This document shows positions 6,259 through 14,064 of a stretch of DNA of 19,237 nt, in pieces; positions within the stretch are counted from its first letter, which is position 1, and the number at the start of each line of letters is the position of its first letter. Source of the stretch: Ruminococcus sp. UBA4321 (GTDB lineage Bacteria; Bacillota; Clostridia; Oscillospirales; Ruminococcaceae); contig DGUB01000067.1 of NCBI GenBank assembly GCA_002393815.1, forward strand, positions 44,700 to 63,936, read 5' to 3'. The position numbers were made by a program, and so were the translations under genes. Under the pieces are notes generated by a model. That model made no database searches, was not told the DNA's origin, and saw only the letters and a program-made list of their open reading frames with translations.

Positions 6259-8289
6259 ATGAAAAAATGGAATGTGACTGTCCCTGACCCGGCGGCTGTC
6301 GAAGATTTGCAGAAACACAGCGAACTTTCAAAACTCTGCTGTACCGTGCTGGCATCACAAGGATATGCAGATTTAAACGCGGCAGCGGAGTTTATGGGCT
6401 GTCAGGAATTAAGCAGTCCGTTTGAAATCTGCGATATGCGCGAAGCGGCAGATATCATCAATGCGGCTGTGGATGCCGGAAAGCGTATCTGCATTTACGG
6501 GGACTATGACTGCGATGGTGTCATGTCTACCGTGATTCTGTATTCGTTCCTGTCAGAGACGGGAGCAAATGTGACATGGCGCATTCCGGAACGAAGTGAG
6601 GGCTATGGACTGAATCAGCAGGCTGTCCGCGAAATGCATGAGGACGGCGTGGAATTGATTGTGACAGTGGATAACGGAATTTCTGCCATAGAAGAAGCAA
6701 AACTGATTCGGGAACTCGGAATGGAACTGGTGATTACAGACCATCATCAGCCCGGGGAAGAACTGCCGGAAGCCCTTGCCGTTGTGGATGCACACAGAGA
6801 GGATAATTTTTCGCCTTACCGTTTTTTCTGCGGTGCAGGGATTGCGCTGCTGTTAGTGGCGGCAATGAATGACGGTGATGTCCAGATGGCAATGGAACAG
6901 TTCGGGGATTTGGCGGCAGTCGCAACCATTGCGGATGTCGTGCCGCTGACGGGTGAGAACAGATTTCTCGTCCGGAGAGGGATGGAATATCTGGAGAATA
7001 CCGAACGCCCCGGACTTCGTGCGCTCCGGGAAGTCAGCGGTCTGGCGGAAAAAGAACTGACTTCCGTCAATATCGCGTTTACCATTGCGCCGCGCATCAA
7101 CGCTGCCGGAAGACTGGAATCTCCGAAACTTGCAGTGGAACTTATGCTGGAAGAAAATCCGGAAACGGCTCTGGAACTGGCACAGCGTCTGAATGAAATC
7201 AATACCCGGCGGAAAGACTGTGAAGCCCAGATTCTGAAAGAGGCAGAAGCACAGATTGCCGAACATCCGGAAATGCAGTATCAGCGTGTTCTGGTATTTG
7301 CCGGGGAAGGCTGGCATTCCGGCGTGATTGGCATTGTGGCATCCCGCCTGGAAGAACAGTACGGAAAGCCCTGTTTCATGATTAGCCTCAAAGACGGAAT
7401 GGCACATGGTTCGGCAAGAAGTTTCGGGGAATTTCATGTATTCAAGGCACTGACAGCCTGCGGCGAACTGCTGGAGAAGTTCGGCGGGCATCCTGCCGCC
7501 GGGGGATTCACGCTGAAAGAGGAGAATATTCCGGCATTCCGCGAAAAGCTTCAGGCATATGCGGCGGAATATCATCCGGCAATGCCGTTTATGGAAGTGA
7601 ACGCTGCCTGTATTTTACAGCCGGAATTTCTGACTCCGGAAGCCGTGCAGAGTCTGGAAGCACTTTCACCGTTCGGCGCGGAAAATCCGGAACCGGTCTT
7701 TCTTGCAAAAGATGTACTGATACAGGAGATAAAACCGACTGCCAACGGAACACATACCAGAATGACGGTTCGTCTCTGCCGCCAGAACTATACGGCAATG
7801 TATTTCGGGAAAACTCCCGAACAGACAGGCATTTCCGCCGGAGAAAAATATCATATGCTTGTCCGGCTGAATGTGAATACTTACAACGGCAGAACTTCTG
7901 TCACACTGTATGTGCAGGATGTGCGTCCGGCAGGCATTTTGCAGGCAAAGCTGCTCGGTGCTGTGCAGACTTACGAAGCGTACCGCCGCGGAGAACCGCT
8001 TCCGCAGACTTATTATAAAGGTATGCTGCCAAGCAGGGAAGACATGGCTGCCGTTTACAGGGCAGTGACGGAGATTCCTGTCACGGCGGAAATGCTTTCT
8101 GCTTTCATGATGCAGAAAAATATCAATTTCTGCAAACTGCTGATTGCGCTGGATGCATTCACAGAACTGGGATTATTTTCCCGGAATCTGCAAACGGGAG
8201 AAGTCGTCAGACTCCCGGCGCAGAAAAAAATCAGTCTGGAAGATTCTGAAATTCTTTCGGAACTTGCGCATCTCGCCGATGCGGATTAA
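6259..8289 (+). CDS. recJ: Single-stranded-DNA-specific exonuclease RecJ
   Basis: A 676-residue DHH-family 5'-3' exonuclease that degrades single-stranded DNA in recombination and mismatch or base-excision repair. Motifs appear in the expected order: GDYDCDG (D82, D84, D86), VTVDNGISA, the D161-H162-H163 signature in VITDHHQPGEE, and IADVVPLTGENR. The DHHA1 region has GWHSGVIGIVASRL and GGHPAAGGF (409 onward). Together these supply the metal ligands and the substrate-binding GGHP loop. A C-terminal extension of about 150 residues beyond the core is typical of Firmicute RecJ. I chose ATG 6259 over ATG 6241 because GGGGAG at 6247-6252 sits six bases before it, while the earlier ATG has no ribosome binding site. 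It is probably the first gene of a unit with relA, which begins 32 bases later. Confidence 0.95.
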   Translation: MKKWNVTVPDPAAVEDLQKHSELSKLCCTVLASQGYADLNAAAEFMGCQELSSPFEICDMREAADIINAAVDAGKRICIYGDYDCDGVMSTVILYSFLSETGANVTWRIPERSEGYGLNQQAVREMHEDGVELIVTVDNGISAIEEAKLIRELGMELVITDHHQPGEELPEALAVVDAHREDNFSPYRFFCGAGIALLLVAAMNDGDVQMAMEQFGDLAAVATIADVVPLTGENRFLVRRGMEYLENTERPGLRALREVSGLAEKELTSVNIAFTIAPRINAAGRLESPKLAVELMLEENPETALELAQRLNEINTRRKDCEAQILKEAEAQIAEHPEMQYQRVLVFAGEGWHSGVIGIVASRLEEQYGKPCFMISLKDGMAHGSARSFGEFHVFKALTACGELLEKFGGHPAAGGFTLKEENIPAFREKLQAYAAEYHPAMPFMEVNAACILQPEFLTPEAVQSLEALSPFGAENPEPVFLAKDVLIQEIKPTANGTHTRMTVRLCRQNYTAMYFGKTPEQTGISAGEKYHMLVRLNVNTYNGRTSVTLYVQDVRPAGILQAKLLGAVQTYEAYRRGEPLPQTYYKGMLPSREDMAAVYRAVTEIPVTAEMLSAFMMQKNINFCKLLIALDAFTELGLFSRNLQTGEVVRLPAQKKISLEDSEILSELAHLADAD

Positions 8290-8321
8290 CTCAAATTTAT
8301 CAATATCAAGGAGGGCTTTTT

Positions 8322-10553
8322 ATGACTGAAGACAGAGTTGTCACTTTTGACATGATTATGGAGAAGATTCTGACAAGCGATAAGCAGTATGATAACAGCA
8401 AGATTATTTCTGCTTATCAGTTCGCCGCGAAAGCACATGAGGGACAGTTCCGTTCTTCAGGACAGCCGTATATCATTCACCCGCTTTCCGTGGCAGAACT
8501 GCTTCTGGAACTGGGAATGGATACGGATACCCTCTGCGCCGCACTTCTGCACGATGTCGTGGAAGATACTCCGGCAACAGATGAGCAGCTCCGCGAACTG
8601 TTCGGGCGCGATGTGGCAAACCTCGTGGACGGTGTAACCAAACTGACACAGATTCCGGTCTTCAAGCAGGACCAGAAGAAAGCAGAGAATATTCTCAAAA
8701 TGCTGCTGGCAATGGATGAGGATGTCCGTGTCATGATTATCAAACTCTGCGACCGAATGCATAATATGCGGACACTCCAGTTCCGCCCGGAACATAAACA
8801 GCAGCAGCAGGCTTATGAAACCATGAATGTCTATGCGCCGATTGCCGGACGGCTCGGCATGAAGAAAATTCAGGAAGAACTCGAAACCCTGTCGCTGTAT
8901 TATCTCGACCCGTTCGGCTATTCTGAAATTGTCCGGCAGTTCGAGAACACTAAGGAAGAACGCGAACAATTTATTGAATCCATCAAGAGCCGCATTGCCG
9001 ATGCCCTGAAAACCGCACCGCTCAGACAGCCGCCGGAAATTCAGGGAAGACCCAAGAGCATTTACGGCATGTATAAGAAAATCTTTAAGGAACACCGTAA
9101 TTTTGAACAGGTCTATGACAAGTATGCTGTGCGTGTTATCGTCGATACCGTGCCGGAATGTTATATGGTCATGGGTACGATTCATCAGATTTACAAGCCG
9201 CTGATGGACAGAATCAAAGACTGGATTTGCCGTCCCAAAGAAAACGGCTATCAGTCTCTGCATACGACTGTACTGGGGCGTGAGGGTATCCCTTTTGAGG
9301 TTCAAATCCGTACCAGAGAAATGCACCGTATCGCAGAATACGGCATCGCCGCACACTGGAAGTATAAAGAAGGCATTCAGGGCAAAGACGAAATGGAAGA
9401 AAAGCTTTCCTGGGTGCGCGAAATTCTGGAAGCTCAGAAAACTTCCGATGACCCCGACGAAATTCTGAATACCCTCAAAATTGACCTCTCTCCGGATAAT
9501 ATCATGGTCATGACACCCAAGGGGGATGCAATTACGCTCCCTGTCGAAGCAACGCCCATCGACTTTGCCTATAAAATTCATACCCAAATCGGGCATAAAA
9601 TGACATTTGCCAGAGTAGAGGGGAAAATCGTTCCGCTGGATTATAAACTCCAGACCGGACAAATCTGCGAAATTGTCACCAGCAAAGACCCCAACAAGGG
9701 TCCTAACAGAGCCTGGATGAATATCGCCAGAACTTCCGAAGCCAAATCCAAAATCCGTGCATGGTTCAAGAAAGAAAACCGTCAGGATAATATCATCGCC
9801 GGAAAAACCATGCTCGAAAAAGAACTCCGCCGCAATCATGTACATATTCCGGATGAAGATTATGAAACGTTCTTCTCTTATGATATGAAGCGTCATAACT
9901 GTACGACTATGGATGATTTCTATGCTTCTATCGGCTATGGCGGCGTGAGTATCAGCAAGCTGGTTCCCAAATGGCGGGAACAGTATATCAAGACTTACCG
10001 GCAGGAAGAAGAAGAACCCGAAGAACAGCCGATTGTGCAGCCTGTTGACAAGAATCTGACAAATCAGATTATTCTTGACGAAATCAGCGACTGTGCAGTC
10101 AAGTTTGCACAGTGCTGCAATCCTCTGCAAGGCGACGAAATTGTCGGATTTGTTACCAGAGGACACGGGCTTTCCGTTCACCGGACGGACTGTATCAACT
10201 ACAGAGCCATGCTTGCCCGGAATATTCCGGAAGAAATGGAACGCTGGCTTGCTGTCAGATGGACGGACAATTCTGCCACGGTCATGCATACCAATCTGGA
10301 TATTCTCTGTTATGACAGAGTCGGCTTGATGTTCGATATTTCGGCAGTGATGAAGGAAGCCGGCATTTCCATGACTGTTCCGCAGTCGCAGAATCTCAAA
10401 GGCGGCAGAGTTCTGCTTGTGATTCATATTCAGGTGATGAACAAAACCCAGCTGAATGCCATTCTGGAGCGTCTGCGGAAGATTCAGGGTGTCATCTCGG
10501 CAGAGCGGTCATCCTCTTCCCATTCTGACAAGAAAAGAGGCGGTCAGTCATGA
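8322..10553 (+). CDS. relA: Bifunctional (p)ppGpp synthetase/hydrolase (RSH)
   Basis: A 743-residue stringent-response enzyme that makes (p)ppGpp from ATP and GDP/GTP and also hydrolyses it. The N-terminal HD hydrolase domain is intact (R44, H53, H77-D78, E81-D82, DRMHNMRT). The synthetase domain has GRPKSIYGMYKK, YDKYAVRVIV and PKENGYQSLHTT. Its R297-I-K-D motif belongs to the RxKD class associated with bifunctional enzymes rather than the ExDD class of RelA-only enzymes. A TGS domain (about 391-455) follows, then helical segments, an acidic linker (EEEEPEEQ), a conserved Cys region (C591, C598, C599) and a C-terminal ACT domain (about 660-735). These C-terminal parts normally sense uncharged tRNA on the ribosome. 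A strong AAGGAGG lies at 8308-8314. The stop codon overlaps the next gene by four bases. In many Firmicutes apt lies between recJ and this gene; here it is absent. Confidence 0.96.
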   Translation: MTEDRVVTFDMIMEKILTSDKQYDNSKIISAYQFAAKAHEGQFRSSGQPYIIHPLSVAELLLELGMDTDTLCAALLHDVVEDTPATDEQLRELFGRDVANLVDGVTKLTQIPVFKQDQKKAENILKMLLAMDEDVRVMIIKLCDRMHNMRTLQFRPEHKQQQQAYETMNVYAPIAGRLGMKKIQEELETLSLYYLDPFGYSEIVRQFENTKEEREQFIESIKSRIADALKTAPLRQPPEIQGRPKSIYGMYKKIFKEHRNFEQVYDKYAVRVIVDTVPECYMVMGTIHQIYKPLMDRIKDWICRPKENGYQSLHTTVLGREGIPFEVQIRTREMHRIAEYGIAAHWKYKEGIQGKDEMEEKLSWVREILEAQKTSDDPDEILNTLKIDLSPDNIMVMTPKGDAITLPVEATPIDFAYKIHTQIGHKMTFARVEGKIVPLDYKLQTGQICEIVTSKDPNKGPNRAWMNIARTSEAKSKIRAWFKKENRQDNIIAGKTMLEKELRRNHVHIPDEDYETFFSYDMKRHNCTTMDDFYASIGYGGVSISKLVPKWREQYIKTYRQEEEEPEEQPIVQPVDKNLTNQIILDEISDCAVKFAQCCNPLQGDEIVGFVTRGHGLSVHRTDCINYRAMLARNIPEEMERWLAVRWTDNSATVMHTNLDILCYDRVGLMFDISAVMKEAGISMTVPQSQNLKGGRVLLVIHIQVMNKTQLNAILERLRKIQGVISAERSSSSHSDKKRGGQS

Positions 10554-11092
10554 TGAAAAATCTGACAGGACATCTCCGCACGGTCAGCAGACATCGCCGC
10601 GAAGTTATGCACAATTGTTTCCGGGCAGGGATTCCCTGTCAGGGGCTTGTGCATGATTTATCGAAGTATTCACCGACGGAATTCATCCCAAGTGTAAAAT
10701 ATTATCAGGGGACGCGAAGCCCCAACGAACAGGAACGCACGGTCAAGGGCTATTCTGAAGCGTGGATGCACCATAAGGGCAGAAACAGGCATCATTTCGA
10801 GTACTGGACGGATTATTCACCCGAAACCCGTCAGCTTGAACCCGTCAAGATGCCGCTCCGGTATGTTGCCGAAATGTTCTGTGACCGCGTCGGTGCAAGC
10901 AAAATCTACAACGGCGAAAATTATACGGACAGAAAACCTCTGGAATATTTCCTGAAAGGAAAGGCAAACCGGAAAATTCATCCGGAAACTTCCCGGTTTC
11001 TGGAAATCTTGCTGAAAATGCTTGTCATCAAGGGGGAAGATTTTACGTTTGCGTGGCTGAACTGGTATCTGCACACGCATAAAGACTATTGA
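10550..11092 (+). CDS. DUF5662 family protein of unknown function
   Basis: A 180-residue cytoplasmic protein with no membrane segment. It resembles the family known as DUF5662. It has a conserved-looking H35-D36 in GLVHDLSKYSPTEF and a His-rich stretch, AWMHHKGRNRHHFEYW (H74, H75, H81, H82). These suggest a metal-binding HD-like helical fold, but that is inference and no activity is known to me. The start overlaps the RSH stop by four bases (ATGA), which implies translational coupling; GAGGCGG precedes it. ATG 10553 is an equally possible start. A terminator follows at once, so this is the last gene of the recJ-relA unit. The link to the alarmone enzyme is positional only. Confidence 0.82.
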   Translation: MMKNLTGHLRTVSRHRREVMHNCFRAGIPCQGLVHDLSKYSPTEFIPSVKYYQGTRSPNEQERTVKGYSEAWMHHKGRNRHHFEYWTDYSPETRQLEPVKMPLRYVAEMFCDRVGASKIYNGENYTDRKPLEYFLKGKANRKIHPETSRFLEILLKMLVIKGEDFTFAWLNWYLHTHKDY

Positions 11093-11098
11093 ATTCGG

Positions 11099-11146
11099 CA
11101 GGATGCTGTTGTTTGAAAACAGTATCCTGAATTTTTTTTATTTTTT
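11099..11146 (+). terminator. Terminator of the recJ-relA-DUF5662 unit
   Basis: An inverted repeat (CAGGATGCTGTT with AACAGTATCCTG, one G-U pair) encloses a short loop and is followed by eight T, an A and six more T. It begins a few bases after the DUF5662 stop codon. Confidence 0.92.
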
Positions 11147-11169
11147 CAGAAAAAATTTTGATTTTTCTC

Positions 11170-11198
11170 TTGACAAGATTGTATCTATATGATATAAT
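11170..11198 (+). promoter_or_regulatory. Promoter of the gntR-ABC-CPBP operon
   Basis: A perfect TTGACA (11170-11175), a 17-base spacer and a perfect TATAAT (11193-11198). The spacer and -35 lie inside one arm of a long inverted repeat, as expected for a strong promoter held off by a repressor. Confidence 0.92.
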
Positions 11199-11223
11199 GT
11201 GTATAACGTATATATACAATCTT
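11175..11223 (+). promoter_or_regulatory. Inverted repeat spanning the gntR promoter, probable operator
   Basis: AAGATTGTAT (11175-11184) and its exact reverse complement ATACAATCTT (11214-11223) are separated by 29 bases that contain the -10 element and the expected start of transcription. Inside it, TGTATA (11200-11205) and TATACA (11213-11218) form a shorter inverted repeat with a 7-base gap. YtrA-type GntR repressors usually bind palindromes at their own promoters, so one or both are likely binding sites of the encoded regulator. Confidence 0.65.
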
Positions 11224-11237
11224 AAGATTTAAAATCT
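11218..11237 (+). repeat. Overlapping short palindromes in the gntR leader
   Basis: AATCTTAAGATT (11218-11229) is a perfect 12-base palindrome. AGATTT-A-AAATCT (11225-11237) overlaps it, and both share the AAGATT element of the larger operator repeat. They lie in the untranslated leader, 29 bases or more before the gntR ATG. Confidence 0.6.
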
Positions 11238-11265
11238 GAAATTTCAATGAGGTGCATCTTACATT

Positions 11266-11655
11266 ATGAATCAGTTTGATATTATCATCAGCAACGCTTC
11301 CGGCGAGCCGATTTACAGTCAGATTTCATCGCAGATTAAAACGATGATTCTCAGCGGTCAGCTTAAAGAGGGCGACGCGCTTCCGTCGATGCGGAATCTG
11401 GCATTACAGCTTAGAATCAGCGTTATCACGACAAAACGCGCTTACGAAGAATTGGAACATGACGGCTTTATCGAATCTTATACCGGAAAGGGCAGTTTTG
11501 TCAAAGCCCAGAATCAGGAACTTTTCAGAGAAGAACAGCTCCGGCAGATGGAAGACCTGCTCGCACAGGCGTGCGAAAAAGCAAAGCTTGCCGGAGTTTC
11601 CGCAGATGAACTGAAAGAAATCCTGGACTTGATTTACGGAGGGGAATCACCATGA
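11266..11655 (+). CDS. GntR-family transcription regulator, YtrA type
   Basis: A 129-residue DNA-binding protein. The N-terminal winged helix (about 8-76) has the GntR pattern PIYSQISSQIKTMILSG, LPSMRNLALQLRIS, TTKRAYEELEHDGFIE and GKGSFV. Only about 50 residues remain after it, with no large ligand-binding domain; this short helical tail is the mark of the YtrA subfamily, whose members usually repress ABC transporter operons. GAGGTG lies 11 bases before the ATG. The stop overlaps the ABC ATPase start by four bases (ATGA). It probably represses its own operon through the inverted repeats just upstream; how the inducer is sensed is unknown. Confidence 0.93.
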   Translation: MNQFDIIISNASGEPIYSQISSQIKTMILSGQLKEGDALPSMRNLALQLRISVITTKRAYEELEHDGFIESYTGKGSFVKAQNQELFREEQLRQMEDLLAQACEKAKLAGVSADELKEILDLIYGGESP

Positions 11656-12530
11656 CAGATTTTGAAAACGCTATCGAGATTGCGAATCTCATCAAAAAAT
11701 ATGACGGCTTTACACTGGATAATGTGAATTTTAACGTTCCGAAAGGCAGCATTATGGGCTTTATCGGGCAGAACGGCGCAGGAAAGACAACGACTATCCG
11801 CGCATTATTGAATATTATTACAGTCGATTCCGGAAAGATTCAACTGCTCGGCATGGATAATATCAAGGACGAAATCGAAATCAAGAAACGGATTTCAGTT
11901 GTCTTCGACGAACTGCCGTTTCAGGATATTTTCAGCGCGAAGCAGATTGCAAGAATTTTATGTGATATCTATCCGAAATGGGATAATCAGGTCTATGAAG
12001 GCTATCTGGAACGCTTTCAGCTTCCTATGAAAAAGAAAGTCGGCGAATTCTCCAAAGGCATGAAGATGAAACTCCAGATTGCCACGGCACTCTCTCACGG
12101 TGCGGAACTGCTCATCATGGACGAAGCCACCACCGGGCTTGACCCCGTTGTCCGGAACGAAATCTTAGATATTTTCTTGGAGTATCTGCAGGACGAAAAT
12201 CACAGCATTCTGATGTCGTCACATATCACCAGCGATTTGGAGAAAGTCGCCGACAGCGTGACTTTTATCGACAAGGGCAGAATCCTGATTTCCGGCTATA
12301 AAGACGAAATCTTAGAGAATCACGGTGTTATCAAGTGTTCTAAAAAAGATTTTCAGGATATCGAAAAAGAAGATTTCATCAGCGCACGGCTTTCCGATTT
12401 CGGCGCGGAAGTCATGGTTTCCGATAAATTTGCTATGAAACGGAAATATGACGGGCTTCTCCTCGAAAATACAACTCTGGAAGAAATTATGCTGTTCTAC
12501 GTCAACCGGACAAAGAAGGAGTGGTCATAA
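11652..12530 (+). CDS. ABC transporter ATP-binding protein
   Basis: A 292-residue cytoplasmic ATPase that would power the two permeases encoded next. Walker A is GQNGAGKTTT (39-48), the signature is FSKGMKMKL (from F133; a variant of LSGGQ common in this subfamily), Walker B is LLIMDEATTGLDP (D157, E158) and the switch His lies in MSSHIT. All catalytic residues are present. The roughly 80 C-terminal residues after the nucleotide-binding domain are a subfamily extension. The start overlaps the gntR stop by four bases, with GGAGGGG just upstream. YtrA-linked ATPases of this type, such as those of the Pmt and Ytr systems, serve exporters or antibiotic-stress transporters. Confidence 0.95.
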   Translation: MTDFENAIEIANLIKKYDGFTLDNVNFNVPKGSIMGFIGQNGAGKTTTIRALLNIITVDSGKIQLLGMDNIKDEIEIKKRISVVFDELPFQDIFSAKQIARILCDIYPKWDNQVYEGYLERFQLPMKKKVGEFSKGMKMKLQIATALSHGAELLIMDEATTGLDPVVRNEILDIFLEYLQDENHSILMSSHITSDLEKVADSVTFIDKGRILISGYKDEILENHGVIKCSKKDFQDIEKEDFISARLSDFGAEVMVSDKFAMKRKYDGLLLENTTLEEIMLFYVNRTKKEWS

Positions 12531-13324
12531 TGAAAGGCTTAATCTATCGGGATTTCTGTCTTGTCAAGAAAAACTGGATTCCGGTGTTCTGTATTTCCGT
12601 GGGGTCGGTTATCTGGAATATCTTAGTACAGTTAAGCTTTGAATACGGCAATCTGAAAAAACTTGTGGAAGAAAATTCGGGTTCAGGGGAACTTGCCAGA
12701 ACCGTGATTTATTATATGGGTTTGTATATGGTTCCGTATCTTGCACTGATTCTGATGGATACGCTCTCGGTTATCCGTGCGGATTTGCCTGTCAGATGGG
12801 CGACAAACCGGAAAATTTTTCCGGTGACGGCTCTGCAATGGACGGCGAGCATCTACAGCATTAAGGTCATCGGCTTGCTGATTTCGGTTGTATTATTTCT
12901 CATCAACGGCTCAGTTATGGCGCACATGACCGGAAATTCATTCGGAATCTATGAATTCAATAATATGCTGTTGTTCGCCTGTTTTTATTTAGCGTTCGAC
13001 TGGGTGCAGATGGCTTTTCTGGTCAGGGTGCGAACCGAAAAAGAAATGAATTCCGCTTCTGCTTCGCCCTTGCTTGTCCTGATTCCGATGTTTGCCGTTC
13101 TGTTTCCGAAAGCAAAGGCTTACAGCGCAAAATTTGAGACACTCATTCCGGAAAATGCTGCAATAGAAGCACAGGAACAAATCCGCCTGACAAAAGGCTT
13201 GCTGCAATCGGAATTTGGTGTTTATCGTGATGCAGTCGCGCCGTACCTCTGGCTGATTGTGCTTGCTTTGTTCGCACTGGGATTTTATCTGACCTATCTG
13301 GGAATCAGAAGAAGGGAGAAATAA
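12530..13324 (+). CDS. ABC-2 type permease, first subunit
   Basis: A 264-residue integral membrane protein with about six hydrophobic helices. Its N-terminus MKGLIYRDFCLVKKNW closely parallels the next protein (MKGLLYKELVQNK), and the loop ADLPVRWATNRKIFPVTALQW resembles the sequence between helices of the ABC2_membrane_5-like permeases. The two permeases therefore look like paralogues forming a heterodimer with the upstream ATPase. I chose ATG 12530, which overlaps the ATPase stop by one base and has AAGGAG at 12516-12521, rather than the GTG nine bases earlier that lies within that ribosome binding site. The substrate is unknown. Confidence 0.87.
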   Translation: MKGLIYRDFCLVKKNWIPVFCISVGSVIWNILVQLSFEYGNLKKLVEENSGSGELARTVIYYMGLYMVPYLALILMDTLSVIRADLPVRWATNRKIFPVTALQWTASIYSIKVIGLLISVVLFLINGSVMAHMTGNSFGIYEFNNMLLFACFYLAFDWVQMAFLVRVRTEKEMNSASASPLLVLIPMFAVLFPKAKAYSAKFETLIPENAAIEAQEQIRLTKGLLQSEFGVYRDAVAPYLWLIVLALFALGFYLTYLGIRRREK

Positions 13325-13326
13325 TC

Positions 13327-14064
13327 ATGAAAGGCTTGCTTTACAAAGAACTCGTGCAGAATAAAACAGTACTGTGGTCAGTAGGGCTGTGCTGTGTATT
13401 TTCTTCTTTCTTTCTGGGAATTATGCCGTTTCTGCTGGATGGAGAAGAATCAATCGAGAATGACTCGTATTCTGTCATCATGATGCTGTTCGTCACCATT
13501 CTGGATTATTTCTTTTTATTATGCTTGCAGGGGAATTTCTTCCAGAACGATGAGCGCAAGAAATGGGCTTATTTTGTAGCATCCTCGCCGGAAACCTCCG
13601 CCGGACAGGTCAGAAGCAAATATTTTCTCGTGATTCTCTGCGATATGGGTGTCTTAATCTGGACATATTTCTTCGAGAATATCGCGAATGTATTTCAGAA
13701 CACACTGACCGGAACAATTTCCATTTCTGCAATCATGTTTTTCTTTCACTTGTTTCTGAGCGCGTTTGATATTCCGTTTATGGTGCGATTCGGCACGAAA
13801 GGCGGAAATATGGTACATACTGTTATGTTTGTACTTTTAGCGGCATTCTGCGGAATTTATCTGCTGTTCGGGGATTTGTCAGTTTTCGGTTCGTTTGACG
13901 CATTCTATGAAAAAATCATGAATTTCCTGAACAGCGAAAATACTTCCGACTGGATTTATTTCGGAATCGGCTTGTTCATGTGGATTGCAATGGGACTGTA
14001 TTATCTGTCTTATCAGCTTTCCTGTAAATTTTATCTGAAAGGGGCGGAGCATTATGCAAGATAA
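13327..14064 (+). CDS. ABC-2 type permease, second subunit
   Basis: A 245-residue integral membrane protein with about six helices. The cytoplasmic segment FQNDERKKWAYFVASSPETSAGQVRSKYF is typical of the ABC2_membrane_5 family found in peptide exporters of the Pmt and BcrB-like type. It starts two bases after the first permease stops, with GGGAG before the ATG, and its end overlaps the CPBP gene by 11 bases. It probably pairs with the first permease. The transport direction is inferred from the family, not shown by the sequence. Confidence 0.9.
   Translation: MKGLLYKELVQNKTVLWSVGLCCVFSSFFLGIMPFLLDGEESIENDSYSVIMMLFVTILDYFFLLCLQGNFFQNDERKKWAYFVASSPETSAGQVRSKYFLVILCDMGVLIWTYFFENIANVFQNTLTGTISISAIMFFFHLFLSAFDIPFMVRFGTKGGNMVHTVMFVLLAAFCGIYLLFGDLSVFGSFDAFYEKIMNFLNSENTSDWIYFGIGLFMWIAMGLYYLSYQLSCKFYLKGAEHYAR

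Noticed and set aside
6853..7575. A 240-codon open frame antisense to recJ
   Set aside because: Same reasoning: low-complexity Phe/Cys-rich translation, no start signal, and it lies wholly within the RecJ catalytic core.
8457..10427. A 656-codon open frame antisense to the RSH gene
   Set aside because: It has no ribosome binding site, its translation is Phe/His/Asn-rich without any domain pattern, and the sense strand encodes an unmistakable, fully conserved enzyme. The open frame follows from sparse use of codons that create antisense stops.
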